Below, piece after piece: positions 39,470 to 48,795 of a stretch of DNA of 48,927 bases; within the stretch, counting starts at the first letter, position 1, and each line of letters starts with the position of its first letter. The notes under the pieces are model-generated. The model did no database searches and had not been told where the DNA came from. It saw only the letters and a list, made by a program, of their open reading frames with translations. This DNA is from an uncultured Mediterraneibacter sp. (GTDB lineage: Bacteria; Bacillota; Clostridia; Lachnospirales; Lachnospiraceae), in NCBI GenBank assembly GCA_944377745.1, contig CALWFV010000024.1, positions 1 through 48,927 on the forward strand, read 5' to 3'. A program made the position numbers and the translations under genes.

Positions 39470-40132
39470 TTGAATCGACTTCATGTTTATATTCTGAAAA
39501 GATATCTGCTTCTGCTTGTGGGGCTGGCGATCATGGCGTTCGGCGTGGCGTTTTCCATCAAGGCGAGCCTGGGAACGTCGCCGATCTCCAGTGTGCCGTA
39601 TGTGGTCAGCCTGTTTACTCCTCTGACGGTGGGGACGGCAACGATCACAATGCACTGTGTCTTTATCCTGCTTCAGATCCTGATCCTGAGGCGGAATTAT
39701 CACCCGATCCAGCTCATGCAGCTTCCGGTGGCGTTTTTCTTCGGATATCTGACAGACTTCGGCGTGTGGGCGGTTCAGGGAATTTCATACCATACATACT
39801 GGCAGCAGTGGATCCTCTGCCTGATCGGAATCGTTCTGGTCGCTGTGGGAGTCAGCCTGGAAGTGAAGGCAGGAGTTGTAGTCCTTGCCGGGGAGGGCGT
39901 GGTCCTTGCGATCTGCAAAGTCCTTCCGGTAAAGTTCGGACATATGAAGGTGGGATTTGATGTGACCCTTGTAGTGATCGCCTGTATCCTGTCCATCGTG
40001 TTCACGGGACGCCTTCAGGGAGTAAGAGAGGGAACTGTGGCAGCAGCGCTTCTGGTGGGGACTCTTGCACGGCAGTTTGGAAAACTGCTGTCCCACTGGA
40101 AACTGGAAGAAGAACCGGGAGGAAACGGATAA
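39470..40132 (+). CDS. YczE/YitT-type integral membrane protein
   Basis: About 220 residues with five or six membrane segments. The signature SIKASLGTSPISSVPYVVSL lies near residue 30, and the protein is similar along its length to the membrane half of the fusion at 1480-2781 (LILRRNYHPIQLMQLPVAFFFGYLTDF resembles that protein's region 68-94). It has no kinase domain. Function of the family is unknown. I place the start at TTG 39470, nine bases after AAAGGA; ATG 39461 is the alternative. The stop codon is directly followed by the ATG of a MATE exporter gene, implying coupling. Confidence 0.8.
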   Translation: MNRLHVYILKRYLLLLVGLAIMAFGVAFSIKASLGTSPISSVPYVVSLFTPLTVGTATITMHCVFILLQILILRRNYHPIQLMQLPVAFFFGYLTDFGVWAVQGISYHTYWQQWILCLIGIVLVAVGVSLEVKAGVVVLAGEGVVLAICKVLPVKFGHMKVGFDVTLVVIACILSIVFTGRLQGVREGTVAAALLVGTLARQFGKLLSHWKLEEEPGGNG

Positions 40133-41464
40133 ATGACGAAAGACATGACAGAGGGACGTATCATCCCTCAACTGACAGAATTTACGATCCCGCTGGTGTT
40201 GGGAAACCTGTTTCAGCTTACCTATAATGCGGCGGACTCCGTGATCGTGGGAAAGTTCGTCGGGGATGATGCCCTGGCGGCGGTGGGAACGGCCGGACCG
40301 ATCATGAATATGGTGATCCTGTTCATCAGTGGAATGTGCATGGGAGCCGGAATCCTTATGAGCACCCATTACGGAGCGAAAAAGTATGACCTGCTGGAGC
40401 GGCAGATCAGCACATCCATGCTGGGCGGACTGGGATTTTCGGCGGCGATCGCGATCCTGCTGATCCTTTTTGCGCATCCGCTTCTGGAGCTCCTTCAGGT
40501 GCCGGCGGATATTATCGGCGACGCAAAAATGTACCTGAGGATCATTTTTGTGGGTCTGATCTTTACCTTTGTCTACAATTTTTTCTCCAACACGCTGAGG
40601 GCTCTGGGGGACAGTAAAGTCCCGCTGTATTTTCTGATCGTGAGCGCATTCCTCAATGTGGTGTGGGATCTTATTTTTGTCGTCGGGTTTGGATGGGGCG
40701 TGCCGGGGAGCGCGCTTGCAACCGTACTCAGCGAGGCGCTGAGCTGCCTCTGCTGCCTGGTCTATATCAAGAAAAAAGTTCCGCTGCTCTGTCTGGGAAA
40801 AAAGTGGAAGGTGTTTGACGGCTCTATTCTGTGGAGGACTTTTAACTACGGTATCACCAGTGCCCTTCAGCAGATGTGCGTCCAGCTCGGAAAAATCTGT
40901 GTGCAGACTGTAGTGAATGTTCAGGGAGTAGCGTTCATCGCGGCGTTTACCGCCATCAACCGCGTGGACGATTTCGCCATGACGCCTCAGCAGAATATTG
41001 CCCATGCCGCGACTACATTTATGGCGCAGAACAGGGGCGCGGGAAAGATCAGGAGGATGAAGGAAGGATTTCTCTCATCTATCATCCTTCAGGTAGTGTA
41101 TACGACGGTGATCGCCCTGCTGGTCTTCTTCGGTTCAAGACAGATCATGCAGCTTTTTGTCAGCGACGGATCGGAGGAAGTGATCAGCCTTGGAGTGTCC
41201 TATCTCCAGCTCATCGCGTTCATGTATTATATGCCCTCCGCGACCAACATTATACAGGGTTACTTCCGGGGACTGGGAGATCTGAAGGTCACTCTGATCA
41301 GTACGGTCCTGAACATGTCCGCCAGATTCCTCTCCGCATGGCTCATGATCCATATCATGCACGGTGGATTTGACCGTCTGGCATGGGCGAATTTCGTGGG
41401 GTGGATCGCCATGCTGGCATTCCAGATCCCGATGATCACGATGCGGTGGAGGAAAATCAAGTAA
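40133..41464 (+). CDS. MATE family efflux transporter
   Basis: A 443-residue protein with 12 predicted membrane segments of the MATE family (NorM/DinF type), which exports cationic drugs or metabolites using sodium or protons. N-terminal half: MTEGRIIPQLTEFTIPLVLG, NAADSVIVGKFVGDDALAAVG; C-terminal half: MTPQQNIAHAATTFMAQNRGAGK, PSATNIIQGYFRGLGDLKVT, the matching half-repeat signatures. Substrate unknown. It starts directly after the stop of the YczE-like gene, so the two are translated together. A strong terminator follows at 41527. Confidence 0.92.
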   Translation: MTKDMTEGRIIPQLTEFTIPLVLGNLFQLTYNAADSVIVGKFVGDDALAAVGTAGPIMNMVILFISGMCMGAGILMSTHYGAKKYDLLERQISTSMLGGLGFSAAIAILLILFAHPLLELLQVPADIIGDAKMYLRIIFVGLIFTFVYNFFSNTLRALGDSKVPLYFLIVSAFLNVVWDLIFVVGFGWGVPGSALATVLSEALSCLCCLVYIKKKVPLLCLGKKWKVFDGSILWRTFNYGITSALQQMCVQLGKICVQTVVNVQGVAFIAAFTAINRVDDFAMTPQQNIAHAATTFMAQNRGAGKIRRMKEGFLSSIILQVVYTTVIALLVFFGSRQIMQLFVSDGSEEVISLGVSYLQLIAFMYYMPSATNIIQGYFRGLGDLKVTLISTVLNMSARFLSAWLMIHIMHGGFDRLAWANFVGWIAMLAFQIPMITMRWRKIK

Positions 41465-41526
41465 CAGAGTGTGGATAAAGTTTTAACAGGAATAGAGGAT
41501 GTGTATAAAGGTATAAAGAGAAAATG

Positions 41527-41557
41527 GGTCTGGCATAGAACATGTCAGGCCTTTTTT
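41527..41557 (+). terminator. MATE gene terminator
   Basis: A 10 bp stem (GGTCTGGCAT with ATGTCAGGCC, one wobble and one further wobble pair), a five-base loop and TTTTTT. Confidence 0.85.
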
Positions 41558-41747
41558 GCAACGGCGACGAGCCAAAGTCCGGGCTTGCCCGGAGACCTTG
41601 GCGACCGCTTACAATCCCGGAATGTGCCTTTTGGCACTTCCGGTGATTGCGCGATGACGGCTCCAAAAGGATACAGAAAAGATATAAATATCCTGTATAA
41701 TAAGATCAAAGAAGAGGGAAGAACGTATCGGAGAGGGGAAGACAAAA
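41558..41747. other. Intergenic region with two GC-rich hairpins
   Basis: No credible gene. One long hairpin (GCCAA...TCCGGGC-TT-GCCCGGA...TTGGC) lies at 41572-41603 and a second (CCGGAA-GTGCC, TTTT, GGCAC-TTCCGG) at about 41618-41643. They follow a complete terminator and so are not needed for that role. A TATAAT at 41696-41701 with a poor -35 may be the promoter of the two-component genes. Confidence 0.55.
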
Positions 41748-42416
41748 ATGAGGATACTGATCGTGGAGGATGACTGCCTTCTGGCGGAAGCGGTAAGCGA
41801 TTACTTTTCAGCAAAGGGGTGGCAGACAGAGGAAGCACATGACGGAAACAGTGCTCTTGAGATGGCGGCGTCCGGAAACTGGCAGATGATCCTTCTGGAT
41901 GTGATGCTGCCCGGAATGGACGGATTTTCTGTGTGCAGAGAGATAAGGCGGAGCAGTGACGTGCCGGTGTTTTTTATCACGGCAAGGGTGCTGGAGGCGG
42001 ACGAACTGAACGGATATGCGGTCGGCGCTGATGATTATGTGACGAAACCGTTTTCCCTTCCTGTACTCTATGCAAAAGTGATGGCGATGATGGGACGGAT
42101 CCGGGGCGGAAGACCGGAGGAACGGGTCCGAAGAGGCGATGTGGAAGTGGATGCGGGGACGAGAAAGGTGTATGTACAGGGGAAAGAACGGTTCCTGCCG
42201 CCAAAGGAATTTGAAATGCTGCTCTTTTTCCTGGAAAATCCAAACCGGACTTTTACAAGAGAACAACTGCTCATCCGATTCTGGGGATATGACTTTGACG
42301 GAAATGAGAGAGTGGTGGACAATCATATTAAAAAGCTGCGCAAGGCGCTGGCAGGAAGCGTCTGCGTGATCCGTACTGTGCGAAAATCCGGATACAGAAT
42401 GGAGGTGCCGTCATGA
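41748..42416 (+). CDS. OmpR-family response regulator
   Basis: A 222-residue two-component regulator. Receiver domain (1-115) with the acidic pocket VEDDC, phospho-acceptor Asp in LLDVMLPGMDG (near 52), FFITAR and ADDYVTKPFS (Lys). The C-terminal winged helix (130-220) shows LPPKEFEMLLFFLENPNRTF, RFWGYDFDGNERVVDNHIKK and IRTVRKSGYRM, the OmpR/PhoB pattern. Its targets are unknown. The last codon overlaps the kinase start (ATGA), so the pair is coupled. Confidence 0.94.
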   Translation: MRILIVEDDCLLAEAVSDYFSAKGWQTEEAHDGNSALEMAASGNWQMILLDVMLPGMDGFSVCREIRRSSDVPVFFITARVLEADELNGYAVGADDYVTKPFSLPVLYAKVMAMMGRIRGGRPEERVRRGDVEVDAGTRKVYVQGKERFLPPKEFEMLLFFLENPNRTFTREQLLIRFWGYDFDGNERVVDNHIKKLRKALAGSVCVIRTVRKSGYRMEVPS

Positions 42417-44167
42417 AAAAGGAGAAGAAAAAGATCCGCTATACGCCTTCGGGTGTGATGAAGAAATTTGTTCTGGTCTTTGTGGCGCTGTATATGGGAA
42501 TCATGGGGGCGGCGACGTATCTTGTGCAGGGGAAATTTGTGCAGGATCACCAGGAGGCGCTTCAGAGCTTAAGCGACGATATAAGGTGGTTCCAGACTCA
42601 ACTGGCGCAGGAGGCGGCGGACGAAGGTGTGAGCATTGGCCGGGAGTGGGGCGGAAATACGATGGACTATATCCTTGCCGTGAATGCGGGGGCAGGGGAA
42701 CTGCCGTATATGCTCTGGTCCGGCGCTGTGTGGGATGAGGACGGAGACAAGATCGCGGAGAGCGGACCGGTATATACAATGATGCCGGGAGATGAGAATG
42801 AAAACGGGCCTCTGGTTTGGAGGCTGGATGACTGGCTTACAGAGGAAGAACTGGACCAACTGGCAGAATATGACGCGAAGACAGGAAGAAGCATGAGCGT
42901 CTATGAGCAGGACGAGTGGACGGAGTATCAGGAGAATGCGAGCATGGACCGAAACGGAGAACCGGCGGAGATCACTGTCCTGCGTGAAAGCTGGAGAAAG
43001 GCGACTCAGGAAGAGGCAGAAAACTGGATTGGCAAGATGATGACCATAGACAATGAACAGAGCTATATCTGCGAGAACTCCGAAGAAGTATGGTCGTGGG
43101 AGAATCCCGATGCGGCAAAAGGCAGAAAAGAACTTGGAGTTGGAAATCTGAGTTTCCCGGCGCAGTCTCAGGGGAAAAGCTGCTGGAAGGAATGGAAGAA
43201 GGACGAGTATCTGACCGGATTTCCGGATCAGATCCAGGGCGGCTATAACACTGAAGGGACCGAGTATACCGAGTACGCTGCGGACAAAGTTGATTCTGAG
43301 GTGACGATCCCGCTCCTGTTCGGGGATGCGGACAGCGGATCCGGTGTCCAGACGTGTACGATGAAGTTCCGGATGACATCCCATTCATGGCTGGCAGCTC
43401 TGGACTATATGAAATATGTATATGTGAGCGGGGCGTTCCTTCTGCTCGTATGTATCCTGATCGTGTGGAGGACGCTTGAGAAGAGCTATCGGAAAAGCGC
43501 GCAGGCCGAGGTATACCGCCGGGACTTTACAAACGCTATGGCACATGAGATGAAGACTCCGCTGAGTGTGATAAGAGGATTTTCAGAGAACCTGAAAGAG
43601 AACCCGGATACGGGGAAGAGAGAATACTATCTGGACCAGATCATCGGGCAGACAGAGGAAATGGACAACACGGTGAAAGAGATGATCCAGGTCTCAAAGC
43701 TGGACAGTGATGAACTGAATATACAGAAAGAAAAGATTTCCCTCTGCGATCTCCTTAAACAGGAGACGGAGCGGATTGCGCTGAGGACAGAAGAACGGCG
43801 GATCCGGGTAGAGATCCGATGTGATGAAAATGCAGAGGTGGAAGGAGACAGGAAAATGCTGGAAAAAGCCTTCCGATGCCTGCTGGACAATGCGGTCAGC
43901 TACAACCGGGATGAAGGGCGGATACGGATCAACGCGGACCGGGAGAAATGCGTGATCGCCAATACCGGGGGACAGATCCCGGAGGAGGAACTTCCCCATG
44001 TCTGTGAAATGCTGCGCAGAGGCGGCAGGGAGAGCAGGGAACGAGCGTCCGGGGAGAAACATCTCGGAATGGGCCTGTATCTGGCGGACCGGATCTTTCG
44101 TCTGCATGGGATGGAACTGAAGGTTGAGAATACGGCGGAGGGCGTGCAAGTGAGCGTGAAGTGGTGA
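42413..44167 (+). CDS. Membrane sensor histidine kinase
   Basis: A 584-residue kinase partner of the upstream response regulator. One membrane segment at about 22-42, a large extracellular domain of about 285 residues (to about 330) rich in Glu, Asp and Trp that I do not recognise, a second membrane segment near 335-357, then the H box AMAHEMKTPLSVIRGFSENL (His near 384), the N box LLDNAVSYN and the G box LGMGLYLADRIF. The extracellular size suggests direct binding of an external ligand. Its start overlaps the regulator stop by four bases. No transporter target gene lies adjacent. Confidence 0.92.
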   Translation: MKKEKKKIRYTPSGVMKKFVLVFVALYMGIMGAATYLVQGKFVQDHQEALQSLSDDIRWFQTQLAQEAADEGVSIGREWGGNTMDYILAVNAGAGELPYMLWSGAVWDEDGDKIAESGPVYTMMPGDENENGPLVWRLDDWLTEEELDQLAEYDAKTGRSMSVYEQDEWTEYQENASMDRNGEPAEITVLRESWRKATQEEAENWIGKMMTIDNEQSYICENSEEVWSWENPDAAKGRKELGVGNLSFPAQSQGKSCWKEWKKDEYLTGFPDQIQGGYNTEGTEYTEYAADKVDSEVTIPLLFGDADSGSGVQTCTMKFRMTSHSWLAALDYMKYVYVSGAFLLLVCILIVWRTLEKSYRKSAQAEVYRRDFTNAMAHEMKTPLSVIRGFSENLKENPDTGKREYYLDQIIGQTEEMDNTVKEMIQVSKLDSDELNIQKEKISLCDLLKQETERIALRTEERRIRVEIRCDENAEVEGDRKMLEKAFRCLLDNAVSYNRDEGRIRINADREKCVIANTGGQIPEEELPHVCEMLRRGGRESRERASGEKHLGMGLYLADRIFRLHGMELKVENTAEGVQVSVKW

Positions 44168-44269
44168 GTGAGGATGGTGAGATGGTGAGAGAAAAGGGCG
44201 GTGAAGTCAGACGCTAATGTTTGAAAAAAAGGGTGAGAAAAAGCTGAAAAAAGTAAAGGTAAATGGACG

Positions 44270-44298
44270 TTGGCGAAAGAGGGAGAGTCTGATAAAAT
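44270..44298 (+). promoter_or_regulatory. rhuM promoter
   Basis: TTGGCG (44270-44275), 17 bp, TAAAAT (44293-44298) with TG one base before the -10. It overlaps the start of a longer reading frame and so supports the later TTG start at 44354. Confidence 0.6.
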
Positions 44299-44353
44299 TG
44301 ACAGTAGAATCATATTGAAGAGGGCTCATGAAGAGATAAAGGAGGAATCCTGT

Positions 44354-45412
44354 TTGAATAGAAAAAAAGGCGAAGTAAGTATCCGTTCCAGCGCAGCGGA
44401 ATATCTGATCTATGTTGCATCCATCGGTGATCAGCAGGATAGTATTGAAATGCGATATGAAGATGAAAATATCTGGCTGACACAGAAGATGATGGCGACA
44501 CTATATGATGTAAATGTCCGTACAGTAAATGAGCATATAAAAAAGATTTATAGTGATTCGGAACTTGAACCTGTTTGAACTATCCGGAAATTCCGAATAG
44601 TTCAAACCGAAGGTTCCCGTCAGGTAAGCCGTGAAGTAATTCATTATAATCTTAAAATGATCATAGCGGTTGGCTTTAAGATAAATAACGAAAGAGCAGT
44701 TCAATTTCGTAAATGGGCTAATGGTATTGTGAAGGACTATACGATCAAAGGCTGGGTTATGGATGACGAACGCCTGAAAAATGGCGGTTCTGTGCTCACT
44801 ACAGAGTATTTTGACCGACTGCTTGAACAGATACGTGAAATTCGTTTGTCGGAGCGCAGGTTTTATCAGAAAATCACGGATATTTATGCAACATCTCTTG
44901 ATTACGACCGGACAGCTCAAACGACAAAGCAGTTTTTTGCCAAGGTGCAGAATAAAATGCATTATGCGGTTCATGGGCATACGGCAGCAGAACTGATCTA
45001 TGAACGGGCTGATGCGGAGAAACCGCATATGGGGCTTACTTCCTGGGCGGCGGCACCGGAAGGGAAAATTGTGAAAAGTGATGTCAGTATTGTCAAGAAT
45101 TATCTCACAGAAAAGGAAATGCGTTCGCTGGAGCGAATTGTATCCGCATACCTTGATCTGGCTGAGGACCGAGCTGAACGTCATATTCCTATGACGATGG
45201 TGGACTGGTCAAAGAGATTAGACTTATTTTTGATGGCAGATGACAGGGAAATATTGCAGGATGCGGGAAAAATTACGGCAGAGATTGCAAAAGCAAAAGC
45301 AGAGACAGAGTTTAAAAAGTATCGTGTGATCCAAGACAGATTATATATGTCGGATTTTGACAAGTTTCTGTTGGAACTGGAAAAGAATGCAAAAAATAAA
45401 CCTGGGGTATGA
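44354..45412 (+). pseudogene. RhuM family protein interrupted by an in-frame TGA
   Basis: A RhuM-like (virulence protein RhuM) gene of about 352 codons. N-terminal part: MRYEDENIWLTQKMMATLYD, VRTVNEHIKKIYSDSELEPV, then TGA at 44576-44578. The frame continues without shift through TIRKFRIVQTEG, MIIAVGFKINNERAVQFRKW, FYQKITDIYATSLDYD, HGHTAAELIYERADAEKPHM and AERHIPMTM to 45412. The single stop is the only lesion. TTG start at 44354, nine bases after AAGGAGG; promoter at 44270. RhuM proteins are linked to mobile and pathogenicity islands, with unknown activity. Confidence 0.75.
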
Positions 45413-45612
45413 TATTGAACAGGTATTAAAATTCAGAGCTGGGCGGAATTTCCAAAGATACATGATATGTCTGAAAATGCACAGGAAGCCTCTGAAAATC
45501 AGACATGAGCTTGAACAGAAGACCGCCATGAATTTGGAAGACGGGACTGCCAGAGGAAAAGATATGTACTATAATAGTAATATCATGACGGAGAGGAGCA
45601 GAAAGGACAATA
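45413..45612. other. Region between rhuM and the SulP gene
   Basis: About 200 bases without a credible gene. A TATAAT near 45572 and an AGAAAGGA ribosome binding site (45599-45606) serve the SulP gene; the -35 is weak. Confidence 0.4.
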
Positions 45613-47766
45613 ATGAAAATACGATTTTTTCCTACCTTAAGAAACTATAAAAAGGAATATCTGGCAAAAGATATTTTTTCCGGCGTTATCATTGCTGCTG
45701 TATCTATCCCTATTTCTATGGGATATGCGCAGATTTCAGGGCTTCCGGCAGCCTACGGGCTGTACGGCTCCCTGCTACCGATCCTCTTCTTTGCTCTGTT
45801 TTCAACCTCACGGCAGTTTATATTCGGTGTGGACGCTGCGCCCGCGGCGATCGTAGGAGCCGCTCTGGCAGCCATGGGGATTGGCGCCGAGAGCAGCGAG
45901 GCTATGCAGTATGTGCCGGCCATCGCGCTGGCTGCGGGATTGTGGCTTTTGTTATTTTATTTCCTCCATGCGGACCGGATCGTGGATTTTATTTCCACGC
46001 CGGTCATGGGGGGCTTTATCAGCGGGATCGCTGTGACGATCATCCTGATGCAGATCCCCAAGCTGCTGGGCGGATCTGCCGGGACAGGCGAGCTTCCGGA
46101 ACTGCTCCTTCATCTGGCGGAGGCAGTGCTCCATGTAAACGGGATTTCTCTGATACTTGGAATTCTGGCGCTGGTCCTCCTGATCGCGGGGAAACGGCTG
46201 ATCCCGAAATTTCCTATGGCGGCTGCGGTCATGGCAGCAGGCGTCTGTCTGACAGTATTTTTTCATATTGACGACTACGGAGTGACGCTCCTGGCGCATG
46301 TGGATACAGGGCTTCCGGGATTCTTTTTTCCGGATCTTACGCAGCTCAATCTTTCGGCGGTGCTCGGCCGCGGACTGATGGTGGCTGTTGTCGTTATGGC
46401 GGAAACGCTTCTTGCTGAAAATAATTTCGCTTCCAGGAACGGATACAGTCTCGATGACAGGCAGGAAATTTTAGCCTGTGCAGCCGGAAATATTGCATCG
46501 GCGGCCGTCGGATGCTGCCCTGTCAACGGAAGCATTTCCCGGACTTCCATGAACGAACAATACGGGGGACAGACTCAGGCTGTGTCTCTGACAGCGGGGA
46601 TCGTGATGGGTGTGATCCTGATGTGCGCCACGGGATTTATCGGTTATCTTCCGGTTCCTGTGCTGACAGCGATCGTGATATCCGCTCTGCTGAATGTGGT
46701 GGAGGTCCATCTTGCTGTCCGTCTGTTTAAAGTGAGCAGACAGGAGTTCCTTATTTTTATGTCTGCGTTCGTCGTTGTACTTTTCCTCGGAACGATCTAC
46801 GGCGTTGTGGCGGGAATCCTTCTCTCCTTCGTGGCAGTGATCATAAAGGCGACGAATCCGCCCAGGCACTTCAGGGGAATGATGCCGGGAAAGCAGGAAT
46901 TTTATGATCTGGACAGGAACCGGGCTGCGTGGCCGGTAAAAAATGTCCTGATCTACCGGTTCAGTGAAAACCTGTTTTTTGCAAATATCAAGATACTTCA
47001 GAAAGATATTGAGAAAAACATAAAAGAAGATACAAAGGCGGTCATTCTGGATGCGGGCGCTGTCAACAGTATTGATATCACGGCGGCGGACGGCCTGACT
47101 GCTCTGGCGGAAAGACTGAAGAAGAAAAATATCAGATTTTACATAACCGAGCATTCGCAAAATGTAAACGATCAGTTCAGAAAGCTCGGCATCGGCTGGC
47201 TGATACAGGAGGGGATGGTGAGAAGAACGATCGTTTCCGCGCTTTATGATATGGGAATGAAAGAGCCGTTCCCTCTGGATATCCCGGAGAGCGAGAGGGA
47301 AAGAGCGCGGAGGAATCTCTATTTCGCCCTTTCGCCGGAGGAAGAGAATTCATTGGAAGAGTTCGCGTGGGCATTCGGACCGGATGCGGTGCGGGAGATC
47401 GAGAAGCAGGTGAAATCAATCGTTCAGCAGATCCATGGGATTTCGGATCTGGAGGAGCTGTCAGAGGCCGGACTGGAAGAAAAGCTGAAATACTGGCATT
47501 CGCTGGGACCTCTGGATGAAGATGAGCTTCTCAGAAGGCTGGAGCTTCATATCGATGATCTCCCGGACGAATTGAAAGAAAACAGTACCCTTGTTATCAG
47601 GCTGATCGAGCGTAGGAGAAGAGTGCTGCGTGACAGGATTCTAAGAGAACATCCGAATATCAGAGAACATCTGAATGAAAAAAGGGATATTCTGGAACAG
47701 CGTCTGAAAAAACAGAACCCGGAAGGGGTACGAAAGATTCATGAGCTGGAAAATCAATATAAATGA
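45613..47766 (+). CDS. SulP/SLC26 anion transporter with STAS domain and long C-terminal extension
   Basis: A 717-residue transporter. N-terminal membrane part (20-400) of the SulP fold with GVIIAAVSIPISMGYAQISG and GLPAAYGLYGSLLPILFFAL, SRTSMNEQYGG near 311, and the last membrane segments near 385-405. The STAS domain (435-545) has VILDAGAVNSIDITAADGL, the pattern that in related proteins is a phospho-switch. Residues 555-717 are an additional highly charged, helical extension (RARRNLYFALSPEEENSLEE to LEQRLKKQNPEGVRKIHELE) that usual SulP proteins lack. It may transport sulfate, bicarbonate or other anions. ATG start after AGAAAGGA. A RelA/SpoT-domain gene follows after 36 bases. Confidence 0.85.
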   Translation: MKIRFFPTLRNYKKEYLAKDIFSGVIIAAVSIPISMGYAQISGLPAAYGLYGSLLPILFFALFSTSRQFIFGVDAAPAAIVGAALAAMGIGAESSEAMQYVPAIALAAGLWLLLFYFLHADRIVDFISTPVMGGFISGIAVTIILMQIPKLLGGSAGTGELPELLLHLAEAVLHVNGISLILGILALVLLIAGKRLIPKFPMAAAVMAAGVCLTVFFHIDDYGVTLLAHVDTGLPGFFFPDLTQLNLSAVLGRGLMVAVVVMAETLLAENNFASRNGYSLDDRQEILACAAGNIASAAVGCCPVNGSISRTSMNEQYGGQTQAVSLTAGIVMGVILMCATGFIGYLPVPVLTAIVISALLNVVEVHLAVRLFKVSRQEFLIFMSAFVVVLFLGTIYGVVAGILLSFVAVIIKATNPPRHFRGMMPGKQEFYDLDRNRAAWPVKNVLIYRFSENLFFANIKILQKDIEKNIKEDTKAVILDAGAVNSIDITAADGLTALAERLKKKNIRFYITEHSQNVNDQFRKLGIGWLIQEGMVRRTIVSALYDMGMKEPFPLDIPESERERARRNLYFALSPEEENSLEEFAWAFGPDAVREIEKQVKSIVQQIHGISDLEELSEAGLEEKLKYWHSLGPLDEDELLRRLELHIDDLPDELKENSTLVIRLIERRRRVLRDRILREHPNIREHLNEKRDILEQRLKKQNPEGVRKIHELENQYK

Positions 47767-47802
47767 GGAACAGTCTGTGAAAAAAATAAAAAGTGGGTGT
47801 GA

Positions 47803-48795
47803 ATGATGATAACTTTAAACGATTACCTGTATTCAGGGGACACGGTGCTGAAAATCCTGAAAAAATATACCCGGGATCTGCAAATCTCGGCGGAAGAAAA
47901 TCATAACGAGGTGGACCGGATACATGCCATGTTCCTGAAACGCACTTCAGACCTGCTGGAGCACAATGATTTCCTGACGGCACAGTCACAGAAGATCCGG
48001 GAGTTTTATAAATATATGGCAAAGGAATATGCCAGTCTCTCTTTTACATTTAAAGGAAGAATCAAATCCCTGATCCGCGCGGAAACAAAATTTAACGGTT
48101 ATATTGTGGAATATATCTATGATCATTATACGGAACATGGAGTCTGTCCACCCCTGGAAGAACTGAAAAAGAAGCTGGATGGATTTCGGGATCTGATCGC
48201 ATACCGCATTGTCATATCTCTGCCAAAGTGCCATATCAGAGATGACAGAGAACGGGAAAAAGAGGAAATCCGTAACCTCTATGCCATCGCTAACGTTATG
48301 AAAGGATTCCTCGAAAAGCAGGGATTCCGCGCAGAACCTGCCATGGGCGTAAAGGAGAGCGACTCTTCGCTGCTGAGCGATGTGGTGCGCCCCTATTACA
48401 GAGATTACATCTGCCATGCAAAACGGGACGGATACAGGTCACTGCATATAACATTTTTTGACGAAAGCGCAAAATGCTATATGGAAATGCAGCTTCGCAC
48501 CAAGGAGATGGATGACATAGCGGAGATCGGCCCGGCAAATCATCTTGGATATGAGAAGAAACAGGAAAGCGAACGCGCCAGACGAGACATTATCCCGGAG
48601 GGGGAGAGTATCTACTTTGACGAGGCGTATGAAAGAGTCAGAAAACTGCAGGAGCTGGATCTGGCAAAGGTGGACGTGAACATGTTCGCGGCTGTAAATA
48701 ACAGTCTTATGAATGACGGCTGCGGGCTGTATAGGGGAAGGCTGATCCTGCCGTATGAGCATCTGTCCAGATTCCAGAATGATCTGATCGATTAG
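47803..48795 (+). CDS. RelA/SpoT synthetase-domain protein
   Basis: A 330-residue protein with a (p)ppGpp-synthetase-like nucleotidyltransferase domain, no HD hydrolase, TGS or ACT domain. Motifs: FKGRIKSLIRAETKFNGYI (near 84), GFRDLIAYRIVISLP (near 125), KRDGYRSLHITFFD (near 207), YMEMQLRTKEMDDIAEIG and NHLGYEK. These correspond to the ATP- and GDP-binding regions of small alarmone synthetases. An N-terminal helical segment of about 80 residues precedes. No strong ribosome binding site at the ATG. Being 36 bases after the SulP gene, it is probably cotranscribed with it. Confidence 0.8.
   Translation: MMITLNDYLYSGDTVLKILKKYTRDLQISAEENHNEVDRIHAMFLKRTSDLLEHNDFLTAQSQKIREFYKYMAKEYASLSFTFKGRIKSLIRAETKFNGYIVEYIYDHYTEHGVCPPLEELKKKLDGFRDLIAYRIVISLPKCHIRDDREREKEEIRNLYAIANVMKGFLEKQGFRAEPAMGVKESDSSLLSDVVRPYYRDYICHAKRDGYRSLHITFFDESAKCYMEMQLRTKEMDDIAEIGPANHLGYEKKQESERARRDIIPEGESIYFDEAYERVRKLQELDLAKVDVNMFAAVNNSLMNDGCGLYRGRLILPYEHLSRFQNDLID

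Noticed and set aside
41471-41773. A 100-residue reading frame across the hairpins before the response regulator
   Set aside because: It runs through a terminator and two hairpins, has no ribosome binding site and no family likeness.
44576-44605. Selenocysteine insertion at the rhuM TGA
   Set aside because: RhuM has no known redox role, and the hairpin includes the TGA instead of lying downstream with a typical bSECIS loop.
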